DNA from: Vibrio navarrensis
Lineage (GTDB): Bacteria > Pseudomonadota > Gammaproteobacteria > Enterobacterales > Vibrionaceae
Assembly (NCBI RefSeq): GCF_015767675.1
Contig: NZ_CP065217.1
Location: 2,542,001 to 2,606,000, forward strand
Reading direction: 5' to 3'
Length of the DNA stretch: 64,000 nt
Within the stretch, counting starts at the first letter, position 1, and each line of letters starts with the position of its first letter. A program made the position numbers and the translations under genes. The notes beneath the pieces were generated by a model that worked only from the letters and a program-made list of their open reading frames with translations, was not told the DNA's origin and did not search any database. This document shows, in pieces, positions 24,989 to 34,232 of this stretch.

Positions 24989-26452
24989 ATGATTACTATG
25001 TTAAAACGCGCTCGCAGCTTACTAAGCCTCTCTATCGCCATGAGTCTGGTGACCCCGGCACCGCTTTTTGCTAACACGTTAGACCTACCGGACATCGGCA
25101 CTGCCGCAGGTGCCACGTTGTCGATTGACCAAGAACTCATTTATGGTGACGCTTATATGCGCATGCTGCGCAGCAGTCAGCCGATCATCAACGATCCGGT
25201 CCTCAATCAGTACATCGATACGCTCGGTCATCGCTTGGTTGCCAATGCCAATGACGTCAAAACTCCTTTCCGCTTTTTTATGATTCGCGATCGCAATATC
25301 AACGCATTCGCTTTCTTCGGCGGCTATGTGGCACTGCATTCTGGGCTGTTTTTACATGCTCGCACCGAAAGCGAACTCGCCTCCGTGATTGCCCATGAAA
25401 TTGCCCACGTGACTCAGAGGCATCTTGCGCGAAGTATGGAGGAACAAGCTCGACGTTCCCCAGCAACATTAGCGGCCTTGGCTGGAGCTTTATTACTGGC
25501 GATCGCCGCACCAGAGGCAGGGATTGCAGCCATCACCGCCACCACGGCGGGAACGATGCAAAGCCAAATCAACTACACCCGCAGCAATGAGAAAGAGGCA
25601 GACCGTTTTGGCATCAACACGCTGGTCAAAGCGGGCTATAATGCCCAAGCAATGCCGCGATTTTTCTCTCGTCTTGCCGATGAGTATCGCTACGCCAGCA
25701 CGCCTCCTCCCATGCTTCTGACGCACCCATTGCCAGAAGATCGCATCACCGACAGCCGAGCCAGAGCGCAAAGCTATCCTCCGCTGCGCGAGATGCCTTC
25801 GTTAGATTACCATTTAGCTCGAGCGCGCATCGTCGCGCGATACGCAGGCATCGATTCCGACGCGGCAATGGACTGGTTTGCACGCACAGAAAAGAAGGCC
25901 GATCCTGCGCTCAAAACCGCTTTTGAATATGGAAGAGCCTTGGTTCATCTCGACAAAAAGGAGTTCAAAGAAGCGCAAGAGATTTTGCTTAAGTTAAGCG
26001 CTGCCGAGCCCAACAACGTCTTTTATTTGGACGCGCTTGCAGACCTCTACATCGAGCAGAAACAAGCGCTGAAAGCGGCAACTATGCTTAAAAGTGCGCT
26101 CGAACGCATTCCCAACAACCCGGTCCTGACGATAAACTACGCCAACGCTTTGCTTGAGGCGGAAAAAACTGCCGACGCTGTCCGTCTACTTCAGCGCTAC
26201 ACCCATGATAATCCTGACGATACCAATGGATGGCATTTGCTTTCGCGCGCCAACATCAGCCAAGGTAATAGCGGTGAAGATTTGGCGGCGCGAGCAGAGA
26301 TCTTGGCGCTGCAAGCCAACTGGAACAAAGCAATTCAGTACTACACCCAAGCCAGCCAACTGGCCACTTTGGGTAGCTTAGAACAAGCGAGGTATGATGC
26401 GCGCATTGATCAACTGATGGTGCAGCGCGATCGCTTCCTCGCCTTACAATAA
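24989..26452 (+). CDS. bepA: Periplasmic metalloprotease/chaperone BepA
   Basis: BepA is a periplasmic M48 zinc protease that assists LptD assembly and degrades misassembled outer-membrane proteins. This 487-residue protein has a signal peptide (cleavage near Ala28), the zinc motif HEIAH (136-140), a downstream Glu ligand in SNEKEADRFG, and a C-terminal TPR region (about 300-480). The start at 24989 follows GGAG at 24980-24983; the ORF extends upstream without an RBS. arsC, wrbA and a DUF2069 gene follow closely, likely one operon. Confidence 0.93.
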   Translation: MITMLKRARSLLSLSIAMSLVTPAPLFANTLDLPDIGTAAGATLSIDQELIYGDAYMRMLRSSQPIINDPVLNQYIDTLGHRLVANANDVKTPFRFFMIRDRNINAFAFFGGYVALHSGLFLHARTESELASVIAHEIAHVTQRHLARSMEEQARRSPATLAALAGALLLAIAAPEAGIAAITATTAGTMQSQINYTRSNEKEADRFGINTLVKAGYNAQAMPRFFSRLADEYRYASTPPPMLLTHPLPEDRITDSRARAQSYPPLREMPSLDYHLARARIVARYAGIDSDAAMDWFARTEKKADPALKTAFEYGRALVHLDKKEFKEAQEILLKLSAAEPNNVFYLDALADLYIEQKQALKAATMLKSALERIPNNPVLTINYANALLEAEKTADAVRLLQRYTHDNPDDTNGWHLLSRANISQGNSGEDLAARAEILALQANWNKAIQYYTQASQLATLGSLEQARYDARIDQLMVQRDRFLALQ

Positions 26453-26468
26453 TGAAATGGAGAATGTC

Positions 26469-26813
26469 ATGTCAGTCGTTATCTACCATAATCCTCGCTG
26501 CTCAAAGAGCCGCCAAACGCTGGAATTACTGGAGCAAAATGGGGTAACTCCCGAAGTGGTGAAATATCTGCAAACGCCTTTGGACATCAAGCAGTTACAA
26601 ACCCTTTTCGCACAGCTTGGCCTCGATTCCGTGCGAGACATGATGCGCACCAAAGACGATCTCTACAAAGAGCTGCAATTGGCCGAAGCCAGTGATGAAC
26701 AACTGTTCGCCGCCATGGCCGAGCACCCTACGCTCTTCGAACGCCCAGTGGTGGTTGCAAATGGTCAAGCGCGCATCGGCCGCCCACCTGAAGCGGTTCT
26801 GGAGATTCTATAA
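26469..26813 (+). CDS. arsC: ArsC-type arsenate reductase (glutaredoxin)
   Basis: This 114-residue thioredoxin-fold enzyme begins MSVVIYHNPRCSKSRQTLELL, with catalytic Cys11 in HNPRCSKSR. Arginines equivalent to the ArsC substrate site are visible (FERPVVV, near residue 94). It reduces arsenate using glutathione/glutaredoxin. There is no arsB/arsR next to it, so the arsenate role is inferred from family. I use the ATG at 26469, with GGAG six bases upstream. It lies 16 bases after bepA and 6 before wrbA. Confidence 0.88.
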   Translation: MSVVIYHNPRCSKSRQTLELLEQNGVTPEVVKYLQTPLDIKQLQTLFAQLGLDSVRDMMRTKDDLYKELQLAEASDEQLFAAMAEHPTLFERPVVVANGQARIGRPPEAVLEIL

Positions 26814-26819
26814 CTGCCA

Positions 26820-27389
26820 ATGAGTACGCATATTCTCATTCTCTATTATAGCCGCCACGGTAAAACCAAACTGTTGGCGCGACAAATCGCCCGTGGCGCC
26901 GGCTCCGTGAACGGATGTGAAGTGATTTTACGCACCGTGGCTGAACTGACCGCGAGCTCACAGCAGGCGAGCGATCCTGTTGTTACTCTGGACGAGTTGA
27001 AACAGTGTGACGGACTGGCGATGGGTAGCCCGGTGTGGTTTGGCAACATGGCGGCACCATTGAAACATTTTTGGGACCAAACCAGCCGCTTATGGCTCAA
27101 TGGCGATCTGATTGACAAGCCTGCCTGCGTGTTTACCTCTTCCTCCACCATGCACGGTGGGCAGGAAACCACGTTACAGAGCATGATGACACCCCTTCTG
27201 CATCACGGCATGTTGATCTTGGGCATTCCCTACTCTGAACCACTGTTGCATCAAACTCGCTCTGGCGGAACACCTTACGGTGCGAGCAGTGTCGGCCACG
27301 AAGCCACCTTGACCACAGAAGAGAGCCAACTGGCACAGCAACTAGGAAAACGTCTGGCACAGATCGCCAGTAAGCAAAAGGAGTCGTAA
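26820..27389 (+). CDS. wrbA: NAD(P)H:quinone oxidoreductase (WrbA family)
   Basis: This 189-residue flavodoxin-fold protein starts MSTHILILYYSRHGKTKLLAR, with an FMN phosphate loop at YSRHGKT. It also shows GLAMGSPVWFGNMAAPLKHF and FTSSSTMHGGQETT, typical of WrbA. It does two-electron reduction of quinones, protecting against redox cycling. Its stop is immediately followed by the DUF2069 start, so the arsC-wrbA-DUF2069 unit is tightly coupled. Confidence 0.9.
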   Translation: MSTHILILYYSRHGKTKLLARQIARGAGSVNGCEVILRTVAELTASSQQASDPVVTLDELKQCDGLAMGSPVWFGNMAAPLKHFWDQTSRLWLNGDLIDKPACVFTSSSTMHGGQETTLQSMMTPLLHHGMLILGIPYSEPLLHQTRSGGTPYGASSVGHEATLTTEESQLAQQLGKRLAQIASKQKES

Positions 27390-27836
27390 ATGTCCTCACT
27401 CTCTATGGGCGCCAAGACGCGTCGCTTTCGCTATTTGGCGCTGTTTGGCAATTTGGCGTTGCTGGCGTGGGTCGCCCTGTGGCAACTGGCTCTTTCTCCT
27501 CATCCACACTTGAGCAGCACGGCGTTAGCGATCGCTTGGTGTATTCCTTTACTGTTGCCGCTTCCCGGTATTATTGCGGGGAAACCTTACACGCACGCTT
27601 GGGCTAACTTTGTGTTAATGCTCTACTTTCTGCATGCGTTGACCATCTTGTATGTGGATGGCGGTGAAAGGTGGCTGGCTTTGGTTGAACTGCTGCTCAC
27701 CGCCCTTGGCTTTGCGGGCAATATCCTGTATGCACGCACGCGCGGTCAAGAACTGGGATTGAAACTGCAAAAACTGTCGCAGATCGAAAAAGAAGAGAAA
27801 GCCAAGTTTGGCAACGAGAAAATGGGTAAGCAGTAA
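27390..27836 (+). CDS. DUF2069 family membrane protein
   Basis: This 148-residue protein has four hydrophobic segments (about 17-36, 44-62, 70-88 and 95-112) and a charged C-terminal tail (KLSQIEKEEKAKFGNEK). It fits the DUF2069 inner-membrane family, often found after wrbA, with unknown function. The start codon directly follows the wrbA stop. A strong bidirectional terminator lies 26 bases downstream. Confidence 0.8.
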   Translation: MSSLSMGAKTRRFRYLALFGNLALLAWVALWQLALSPHPHLSSTALAIAWCIPLLLPLPGIIAGKPYTHAWANFVLMLYFLHALTILYVDGGERWLALVELLLTALGFAGNILYARTRGQELGLKLQKLSQIEKEEKAKFGNEKMGKQ

Positions 27837-27862
27837 TTTTTCTCACTGCTTAACTTAAATGC

Positions 27863-27890
27863 AAAAACGCCAACTAAGTTGGCGTTTTTT
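27863..27890. terminator. Bidirectional terminator
   Basis: AAAAACGCCAAC (27863-27874) / GTTGGCGTTTTT (27878-27889) has a 3-base loop, with A and T tracts on both sides. It serves the DUF2069 gene (plus) and the DUF2066 gene (minus). Confidence 0.95.
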
Positions 27891-27914
27891 ATTCCAAAAT
27901 ATCGCATTAGGATT

Positions 27915-29087
27915 CTAAGAGCGACCTTGCCACTCATACACCAAGGGATCGCCATTGGATAGAGGCTCAGCGACAGTTTCTGTAACGCTGATATCTTGTG
28001 CTGGCAGGGGGATTTGCGTTGACGGAGCCGCACCCTCTTCAGGAGAAAGGGCTGCCGGATCTGAATCCAATGTCTCCTCCTCTACCGGGCTCGATAGCGG
28101 GTCGTCAAACTTCACCACACGCGGCAACTGTTCCGCTTCTTTTTCAAATGCAGCTTGCGAGGCGAGCAAGTGAACACGCAGAGTCAGCTCATTACCTTTG
28201 ATTTTAAGAATGTCGAGGCTTGCCACAGAATTGAGCGCAGTTAACGCTTTCTCTAAACTAAAGAAGTCGATGGCATTATTGATATTGAGAAATTTCACCA
28301 CAACTGATTGCGAGGATTCACCGGATACCAGCACAGCGCTACGTTTGGCATAGAAGTCCGCAATGGTATTGATGAGAGTTGCACTCGCATCCTCACCGTT
28401 TGCTGAACCTGTCATCGGCACTTGGTTTGCCGTTTCCATCACTTCTGGCGGTTGATCGTATAAGCTCCAGCGTAACTGATTGCCTTGCGCGCGAATCACC
28501 AACACGCCATCAACCGGATAGCGTTGACTGGCGCGACTGATGGGTTGCACAAAGCCGCCCCACAGATCTGAAATGGCAATGCCAGTAATATCATCAAAAT
28601 CACCGATCGGCATCGTGAGTGGTAAACCGCGCTCGCGAGCCGCAGACTTTAGCCCATCAACGACACTGCCGCCGGAATGCTCCCAGACGATCGCGCGGTC
28701 ATAATTTTGCTCTTCCACCAACCAAACCAGCAAGTTATTGCGATTTTCCGACCAAAAAGGCAATTGCGCCTGAGTCAGTAAGGCTCGGATCTGCGCGCTA
28801 TTAAAGAGCAGCTTCACTGACGTCTGCTCACCAAGTTTGCCGTAGCTAAGCTGGGAGATATAACGTGCGCTTGCTTGCAGCGCCTTGCTCACCACCGGGT
28901 TGTTTACCGAATCGACCGAACCCGACGCCCTAACAATCACTTGCTGCATCGCTTGCTGACGAGCCAGCTCTTCACCATTGCTTTTTTCAGCATCAATAGC
29001 CACTTCAGCACGATAAATATCAACCTGGGTCAACGCGTAGACCGGCAAAGCCAACCAGCCGATCATCAATAAAGCTAAATAGCGCAT
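27915..29087 (-). CDS. DUF2066 domain-containing exported protein
   Basis: This 390-residue protein has an N-terminal signal peptide (MRYLALLMIGWLALPVYA) and a DUF2066 region (about 20-260). A negatively charged Pro-rich C-terminal part (about 310-375) follows. It is predicted periplasmic with unknown function. It is convergent with DUF2069 and divergent from uraA. No enzyme motif is visible. Confidence 0.78.
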   Translation of the reverse strand: MRYLALLMIGWLALPVYALTQVDIYRAEVAIDAEKSNGEELARQQAMQQVIVRASGSVDSVNNPVVSKALQASARYISQLSYGKLGEQTSVKLLFNSAQIRALLTQAQLPFWSENRNNLLVWLVEEQNYDRAIVWEHSGGSVVDGLKSAARERGLPLTMPIGDFDDITGIAISDLWGGFVQPISRASQRYPVDGVLVIRAQGNQLRWSLYDQPPEVMETANQVPMTGSANGEDASATLINTIADFYAKRSAVLVSGESSQSVVVKFLNINNAIDFFSLEKALTALNSVASLDILKIKGNELTLRVHLLASQAAFEKEAEQLPRVVKFDDPLSSPVEEETLDSDPAALSPEEGAAPSTQIPLPAQDISVTETVAEPLSNGDPLVYEWQGRS

Positions 29088-29257
29088 ACTTTTCCTAACT
29101 TACTGCGTGGGAAGTAAGATGATAAGCAACTATCAAACCATGAGCAAGAAAACCGCAGAGATTGGCTCTATTTCTTTGTTTAATGAAAAATCGCCACACG
29201 GTTGCATAAGATCTCAGCAAACAGCACCATTATTGGAAAAAATTGATCAAAACTAGT

Positions 29258-29273
29258 TAGCAATCGTTTGCAA
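29258..29273 (+). promoter_or_regulatory. PurR-box-like operator before uraA
   Basis: TAGCAATCGTTTGCAA fits ANGCAANCGNTTNCNT at all but the outermost bases, 52 bases before the uraA ATG. PurR control of uraA is inferred. Confidence 0.65.
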
Positions 29274-29324
29274 AGTGATAAAATCCCGCGAATTTATCTG
29301 CATATTTGTTAATAGGGAACCTTT

Positions 29325-30584
29325 ATGAAAAACGCGATACAGGGCGCGCAAATGTTGTTTGTCGCCTTTGGTGCCTTGGTGCTTGTGCCTTTGCTGACCG
29401 GACTTGACCCAAACGTAGCTCTGTTTGGTGCTGGTGTCGGCACATTACTATTCCAACTGATCACCCGCCAAAGCGTGCCTATTTTCCTTGCCTCTTCTTT
29501 CGCTTTTATCGCTCCCATCATGTTCGGTATCCAAACCTGGGGTATCGGGGCAACCATGGGTGGCCTCATGGCAGCAGGGTTTGTTTACATCATTCTTGGC
29601 GCTTTCATCAAGATTCGTGGCGTGGCGTTCATTCACAAACTGCTGCCACCTGTGGTGGTGGGTCCGGTGATCATTGTTATCGGTCTCGGCCTAGCGCCTG
29701 TTGCCGTTAATATGGCACTCGGTAAAACCGGCGATGGTGCAGTACAACTGGTCGATGGCAATGCCGCGCTGTGGATCTCTTCCATTTCTCTGCTGGTGAC
29801 CATCGCCATGAGCGTGTTTGCCAAAGGCTTCCTGAAACTTCTGCCTATTTGTGGTGGCATCGCCGCAGGCTACGCGGTCAGCCTAGGTTTTGGCGTGGTT
29901 GATTTCACTCCCGTCGCTCAAGCGGCGTGGCTCGCTATGCCAAACTTCACAGCGCCAGAGTTCAATATCAACGCGATTCTGTTCATGATCCCAGTGGCTA
30001 TCGCTCCCGCCGTAGAACATGTCGGCGATATGTTGGCGATTTCCAACGTGACAGGCAAAAATTATCTGAAAAAACCCGGTCTACACCGCACGATTGCCGG
30101 TGATGGAATTGCGACCATCGCCGCTTCTATGGTCGGTGCGCCGCCAAATACCACCTACAGTGAAGTGACTGGCGCCGTTATGCTGACCAAAGCGTTCAAT
30201 CCGGTCATCATGACTTGGGCTGCAATCACCGCCATCGTTCTCGCTCTGGTTGGTAAACTCGGTGCGCTCCTGCTGACCATTCCAGTGCCGGTGATGGGCG
30301 GCATTATGATCTTGCTGTTTGGCTCAATTGCGACTGTCGGTCTCAATACGCTGATCAAAAACCACGTTGACCTGCACAAATCACGCAACCTAGTGATTGT
30401 TGCCGTCACACTGGTGTTCGGTATTGGAGGCATGGCCTTTGGTATTGGTGAGTTCAGCCTACAAGGTGTTAGCCTCTGCGGCATCGTCGCCATCGCACTC
30501 AACCTGATCCTGCCACAAGACCTGGGCGAGAATCACGTGGTGGATAACGCACAAATGGAAGAAGAGGTCGAAGTGAAAGGCTAA
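29325..30584 (+). CDS. uraA: Uracil permease
   Basis: UraA is a proton symporter for uracil in the inner membrane (NAT/NCS2 family). The 419-residue protein has about fourteen hydrophobic segments, with the family motif around IPVAIAPAVEHVGDMLAIS and GDGIATIAASMVGAPPNTTYSE. A PurR-like operator lies 52 bases upstream and a strong terminator after it. The salvage partner upp lies convergently downstream, so uracil uptake and conversion to UMP are encoded side by side. Confidence 0.94.
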   Translation: MKNAIQGAQMLFVAFGALVLVPLLTGLDPNVALFGAGVGTLLFQLITRQSVPIFLASSFAFIAPIMFGIQTWGIGATMGGLMAAGFVYIILGAFIKIRGVAFIHKLLPPVVVGPVIIVIGLGLAPVAVNMALGKTGDGAVQLVDGNAALWISSISLLVTIAMSVFAKGFLKLLPICGGIAAGYAVSLGFGVVDFTPVAQAAWLAMPNFTAPEFNINAILFMIPVAIAPAVEHVGDMLAISNVTGKNYLKKPGLHRTIAGDGIATIAASMVGAPPNTTYSEVTGAVMLTKAFNPVIMTWAAITAIVLALVGKLGALLLTIPVPVMGGIMILLFGSIATVGLNTLIKNHVDLHKSRNLVIVAVTLVFGIGGMAFGIGEFSLQGVSLCGIVAIALNLILPQDLGENHVVDNAQMEEEVEVKG

Positions 30585-30607
30585 GCTTTTCTTTCATCTC
30601 AGATAAT

Positions 30608-30639
30608 AAAAACGCCTGACATTGCTGCCAGGCGTTTTT
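30608..30639. terminator. Bidirectional terminator between uraA and upp
   Basis: AAAAACGCCTG (30608-30618) / CAGGCGTTTTT (30629-30639) has a 10-base loop and works for both convergent genes. Confidence 0.93.
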
Positions 30640-30664
30640 ATTTGCAATCGAGTTTTACTTTGGC

Positions 30665-31291
30665 TTACTTGGTACCAAAGATTTTGTCACCCGCATCACC
30701 CAGACCTGGGACAATGTAGCCTTTGTCATTCAGTTTTTCGTCGATTGCCGCACAATACAGTTCAACATCTGGATGCGCTTTTTCCAGCGCGGCGATCCCT
30801 TCAGGAGCCGCGACAAGAACCAGCACTTTAATTTGCTGACACCCTTTCTCTTTCAAAAGGTCGATGGTTGCGATCATCGAGCCGCCAGTCGCCAACATAG
30901 GATCGACCACCAACGCGATACGCTCTTCCATGTTAGAAGCAAGCTTGTTGAAATAGGGGATTGGCTCAAGTGTCTCTTCATCGCGGTAGATACCCACAAC
31001 ACTGATACGTGCGCTTGGCATGTGCTCCAAAACGCCATCCATCATTCCCAAACCCGCACGTAAAATTGGCACAACCGTGACTTTTTTACCCTTGATTTGA
31101 TCGACAGCAACTGGGCCATTCCAACCTTCAATAGTCACTTTTTCCGTTTCAAAATCGGAAGTGGCTTCGTAGGTTAAAAGACTGCCAACTTCCGTTGCCA
31201 ATTCGCGAAAACGCTTAGTGCTGATATCACCTTCTCTCATCAAACCAATCTTATGTTTTACAAGAGGATGTTTTACTTCAACAACTTTCAT
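30665..31291 (-). CDS. upp: Uracil phosphoribosyltransferase
   Basis: Upp converts uracil and PRPP to UMP. The 208-residue protein ([20 protein letters not shown]...) has the PRPP-binding loop DPMLATGGS and a C-terminal [16 protein letters not shown] choose the ATG at 31289-31291, six bases after GGAG and giving the same length as E. coli Upp; an in-frame start at 31306 lies ahead of that RBS. It is divergent from purM, with a shared PurR-like site between them. Confidence 0.95.
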   Translation of the reverse strand: MKVVEVKHPLVKHKIGLMREGDISTKRFRELATEVGSLLTYEATSDFETEKVTIEGWNGPVAVDQIKGKKVTVVPILRAGLGMMDGVLEHMPSARISVVGIYRDEETLEPIPYFNKLASNMEERIALVVDPMLATGGSMIATIDLLKEKGCQQIKVLVLVAAPEGIAALEKAHPDVELYCAAIDEKLNDKGYIVPGLGDAGDKIFGTK

Positions 31292-31388
31292 GTCTATCTC
31301 CGGCAATATAGATAAATTTTAAACAAACTGGCCGATTATAAACGATTTCGTCACGAATTTCTCGTCACAAAGCGCAAGAAAAAAACTC

Positions 31389-31404
31389 GCGCAAACGTTT
31401 GCTC
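31389..31404. promoter_or_regulatory. PurR-box-like operator between upp and purM
   Basis: GCGCAAACGTTTGCTC contains the palindrome GCAAACGTTTGC and matches the PUR-box consensus at 14 of 16 positions. It lies 65 bases before the purM start and could also affect upp. Confidence 0.8.
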
Positions 31405-31468
31405 TTTATATTCGAGCACTGGTAGAATAGCGCCGTTTTCATATCCAACTTAAAACGAGGACTTCCCC

Positions 31469-32509
31469 GTGAGTGGTAATAACTCTTCTCTGAGCTATAA
31501 AGATGCTGGTGTAGACATCGATGCAGGCAACGCCCTAGTCGAACGTATTAAAGGTGCGGTTAAGCGCACACGTCGTCCTGAAGTCATGGGCGGCCTTGGC
31601 GGATTCGGCGCACTGTGCGAACTGCCAACTAAATACAAGCAGCCAGTTTTGGTGTCGGGCACCGACGGTGTAGGAACCAAACTGCGTCTCGCTCTGGATA
31701 TGAACAAACACGACACCATCGGCATCGACTTAGTAGCGATGTGCGTCAACGATCTGATTGTGCAAGGTGCTGAACCCTTGTTTTTCCTTGATTACTACGC
31801 GACAGGTAAGCTGGATGTTGATACCGCCGCTGCGGTGGTTTCTGGCATTGCGGATGGTTGCGTACAGGCTGGCTGCGCTTTGATCGGTGGTGAAACCGCG
31901 GAAATGCCGGGAATGTATGAAGGCGAAGACTATGATGTCGCCGGTTTCTGCGTTGGCGTGGTCGAAAAAGAAGAGATCATTGATGGCAGCAAAGTGGCGG
32001 TTGGCGATGCACTGATTGCCGTCGGTTCAAGCGGCCCACACTCAAACGGCTACTCTCTTATCCGCAAAATTCTTGAAGTGTCTGGCGCAGACAAGAATGA
32101 GGAGTTGGCTGGACGTACCATTGGCGAGCACCTACTAGAACCCACCAAGATCTATATTAAGTCAGGTCTAAAACTGATTGCTGAACACGACATTCATGCG
32201 ATTTCACACATCACTGGCGGTGGTTTCTGGGAAAACATTCCGCGCGTATTGCCTGAAGGTACCAAAGCGGTGATTGATGGCAAGAGCTGGCAATGGCCCG
32301 TGATCTTCCAATGGCTGCAAGAGAAAGGCAACGTAGACACGCATGAAATGTACCGCACCTTCAACTGTGGCGTTGGCCTGATTATCGCTCTACCACAAGC
32401 GCAAGCAGAAGCCGCAGTGAAACTGCTGCAAGAGGAAGGCGAAAACGCTTGGGTTATCGGCGCGATCGCGAAAGCGGAGAGCGGCGAAGAACAGGTCGAG
32501 ATTCACTGA
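31469..32509 (+). CDS. purM: Phosphoribosylformylglycinamidine cyclo-ligase (AIR synthase)
   Basis: PurM catalyses ATP-dependent closure of FGAM to AIR in purine synthesis. The 346-residue protein starts with GTG, after GAGG eight bases upstream, as [20 protein letters not shown]. It has the ATP-site motif [10 protein letters not shown] and [11 protein letters not shown]. The length is as expected. purN follows after 140 bases that hold a long hairpin. A PurR-box-like site precedes it, in line with regulation of purMN in E. coli. Confidence 0.95.
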   Translation: MSGNNSSLSYKDAGVDIDAGNALVERIKGAVKRTRRPEVMGGLGGFGALCELPTKYKQPVLVSGTDGVGTKLRLALDMNKHDTIGIDLVAMCVNDLIVQGAEPLFFLDYYATGKLDVDTAAAVVSGIADGCVQAGCALIGGETAEMPGMYEGEDYDVAGFCVGVVEKEEIIDGSKVAVGDALIAVGSSGPHSNGYSLIRKILEVSGADKNEELAGRTIGEHLLEPTKIYIKSGLKLIAEHDIHAISHITGGGFWENIPRVLPEGTKAVIDGKSWQWPVIFQWLQEKGNVDTHEMYRTFNCGVGLIIALPQAQAEAAVKLLQEEGENAWVIGAIAKAESGEEQVEIH

Positions 32510-32532
32510 TCCTTCAGTCAACGACAAACAAA

Positions 32533-32560
32533 CAGAATGAGGACTTATGTCCTCATTCTG
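32533..32560 (+). other. Long hairpin between purM and purN
   Basis: CAGAATGAGGAC (32533-32544) / GTCCTCATTCTG (32549-32560) is a perfect 12-bp stem with a TTAT loop. The downstream CTATTTACG is a weak T tract. It could be an inefficient terminator or an mRNA-processing/stability element. Confidence 0.65.
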
Positions 32561-32649
32561 CTATTTACGCCACTAAAAACCCTGAAAGAGTTAGGTATTC
32601 TGCCACTCTTTAGCGCAATAAACAGACTCACCAGGACATTGACACCCAG

Positions 32650-33291
32650 ATGAAAAATATCGTGGTACTTATCTCCGGTAGCGGTAGCAACCTTCAGGCG
32701 ATCCTTGAAGCCTGCCAATCTTCCATCACTAACGCCCAAGTTCGCGCGGTGTTTTCTAACAAAGCAGAGGCTTACGGCCTTGAACGCGCGCGGCAATTTG
32801 ATGTGGCGACCCATTTTGTTGATCCGACACCTTTTGCTAATCGAGCGGATTTCGACCAAGTGTTGATGGAGAAAATCGACACTTATCAGCCAGATATCAT
32901 CGTCCTTGCCGGCTACATGCGAATTCTTAGTGGCGAGTTTGTGCGCCACTATGTAGGCAAAATGATCAATATTCATCCGTCGTTATTACCGAAATACCCC
33001 GGATTACACACTCACCAACGCGCCATTGACGCGGGTGAGTGTGAACACGGAGCCAGCGTGCACTTTGTGACAGAAGAACTCGATGGCGGCCCCGTCATTT
33101 TACAAGCCAAAGTTCCGGTGTTTTCTGATGACGATGCCGCGACGCTCGCCGCACGCGTGCAAACTCAGGAACATAACATTTACCCTTTGGTAGTCAAATG
33201 GCTGGCTGACGAACGCTTGATCATGCAAGATGGGACGGCCTATCTCGATAGCGTGCAGCTTGGCGCATCGGGTTACGCAGCAGACGAATAG
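32650..33291 (+). CDS. purN: Phosphoribosylglycinamide formyltransferase (GART 1)
   Basis: PurN transfers a formyl group from 10-formyl-THF to GAR. This 213-residue protein begins MKNIVVLISGSGSNLQAILE, with the phosphate loop ISGSGSN, catalytic NIHPSLLPKYPG (Asn and His) and the Asp in VTEELDGGPVI. It follows purM as in E. coli. No strong Shine-Dalgarno precedes the ATG. A strong terminator lies downstream. Confidence 0.95.
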   Translation: MKNIVVLISGSGSNLQAILEACQSSITNAQVRAVFSNKAEAYGLERARQFDVATHFVDPTPFANRADFDQVLMEKIDTYQPDIIVLAGYMRILSGEFVRHYVGKMINIHPSLLPKYPGLHTHQRAIDAGECEHGASVHFVTEELDGGPVILQAKVPVFSDDDAATLAARVQTQEHNIYPLVVKWLADERLIMQDGTAYLDSVQLGASGYAADE

Positions 33292-33313
33292 TGCAAGTGA
33301 TTCATTAGCAAGA

Positions 33314-33340
33314 AAAAAGGTTGCTTTGTGCAACCTTTTT
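33314..33340. terminator. Bidirectional terminator after purN
   Basis: AAAAAGGTTGC (33314-33324) / GCAACCTTTTT (33330-33340) has a 5-base loop and is usable by purN and the convergent yafJ-like gene. Confidence 0.93.
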
Positions 33341-33347
33341 ATCTTGA

Positions 33348-34193
33348 TTATTCCAGTGGCTCTGTCGGCGCTTGGCAACTGGGCTTTGGCGCAGCAAACG
33401 GCACATCCTTAAGTTGTGGCGCATTGGTGATAATCCGTTCACCAAAGTGAAACAGACCATATTCACTGGGCTTCATCCGTTGCCATGCTTCATTGCACGT
33501 CAATGGCTGGGTGGCAATCACCGAAACGACATCGTTAGGAGTGGTCTCTTCTTGAAAGTTGATCTCCACGTCCTCATCCAGCAAAGCCGCTTTGCCAAAC
33601 GGGGCGCGACGCGTGATCCAGTACAGATGATTGGTGCAATAGGTCATCACATATTCCCCATCGCTCATCAGCATGTTAAACACTCCTTTTTCCTTCAGCA
33701 CTTCGCAGCATGAGGCCAAATAGGTGAAAACACTTTCCATATCTTGTGGAATTTCAGGATAACGTTGCTCTAACTGGTTGAGCAGCCAACAAAATGCTTT
33801 TTCACTGTCGGTTTGTCCAACAGGGCGATGCCGCCCTGAATCGAGCGTGTGGTAGTCACTCAACTGACCGTTGTGGGCAAATGTCCAGTAACGTCCCCAA
33901 AGCTCACGGGTAAATGGGTGGGTATTTTCCAGCGAAACACCGCCACGGTTAGCTTGACGAATATGGCTGATCACCGAACAGCTTTTGATAGGATAACTTT
34001 GCACCAGTTCGGCGATTTTGGACTCACAGCTCGGTTTGGGATCTTTAAAGGTGCGAAAGCCCTTTCCTTCATAAAAGGTAATCCCCCAGCCATCGCGATG
34101 TGGCCCAGTTTTCCCGCCCCGTTGCATCAACCCCGTAAAACTGAAACAGATGTCGGTGGGGACATTCGCGCTCATGCCGAGCAATTCGCACAT
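33348..34193 (-). CDS. yafJ: Class II glutamine amidotransferase (YafJ-like)
   Basis: This 281-residue Ntn-hydrolase-fold protein begins MCELLGMSANVPTD, so the nucleophile would be Cys2 after Met removal. HRDGWGITFYEG, ISHIRQANRGG and FAHNGQL are GATase-2 features. The amidotransferase acceptor is unknown. It lies 39 bases after gmhA on the same strand, as in E. coli, with fadE divergent upstream. Confidence 0.88.
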   Translation of the reverse strand: MCELLGMSANVPTDICFSFTGLMQRGGKTGPHRDGWGITFYEGKGFRTFKDPKPSCESKIAELVQSYPIKSCSVISHIRQANRGGVSLENTHPFTRELWGRYWTFAHNGQLSDYHTLDSGRHRPVGQTDSEKAFCWLLNQLEQRYPEIPQDMESVFTYLASCCEVLKEKGVFNMLMSDGEYVMTYCTNHLYWITRRAPFGKAALLDEDVEINFQEETTPNDVVSVIATQPLTCNEAWQRMKPSEYGLFHFGERIITNAPQLKDVPFAAPKPSCQAPTEPLE

Positions 34194-34232
34194 GCTAAAA
34201 CAACTCCCTGCAAAAAAGAGGCAAAGCCTCTG

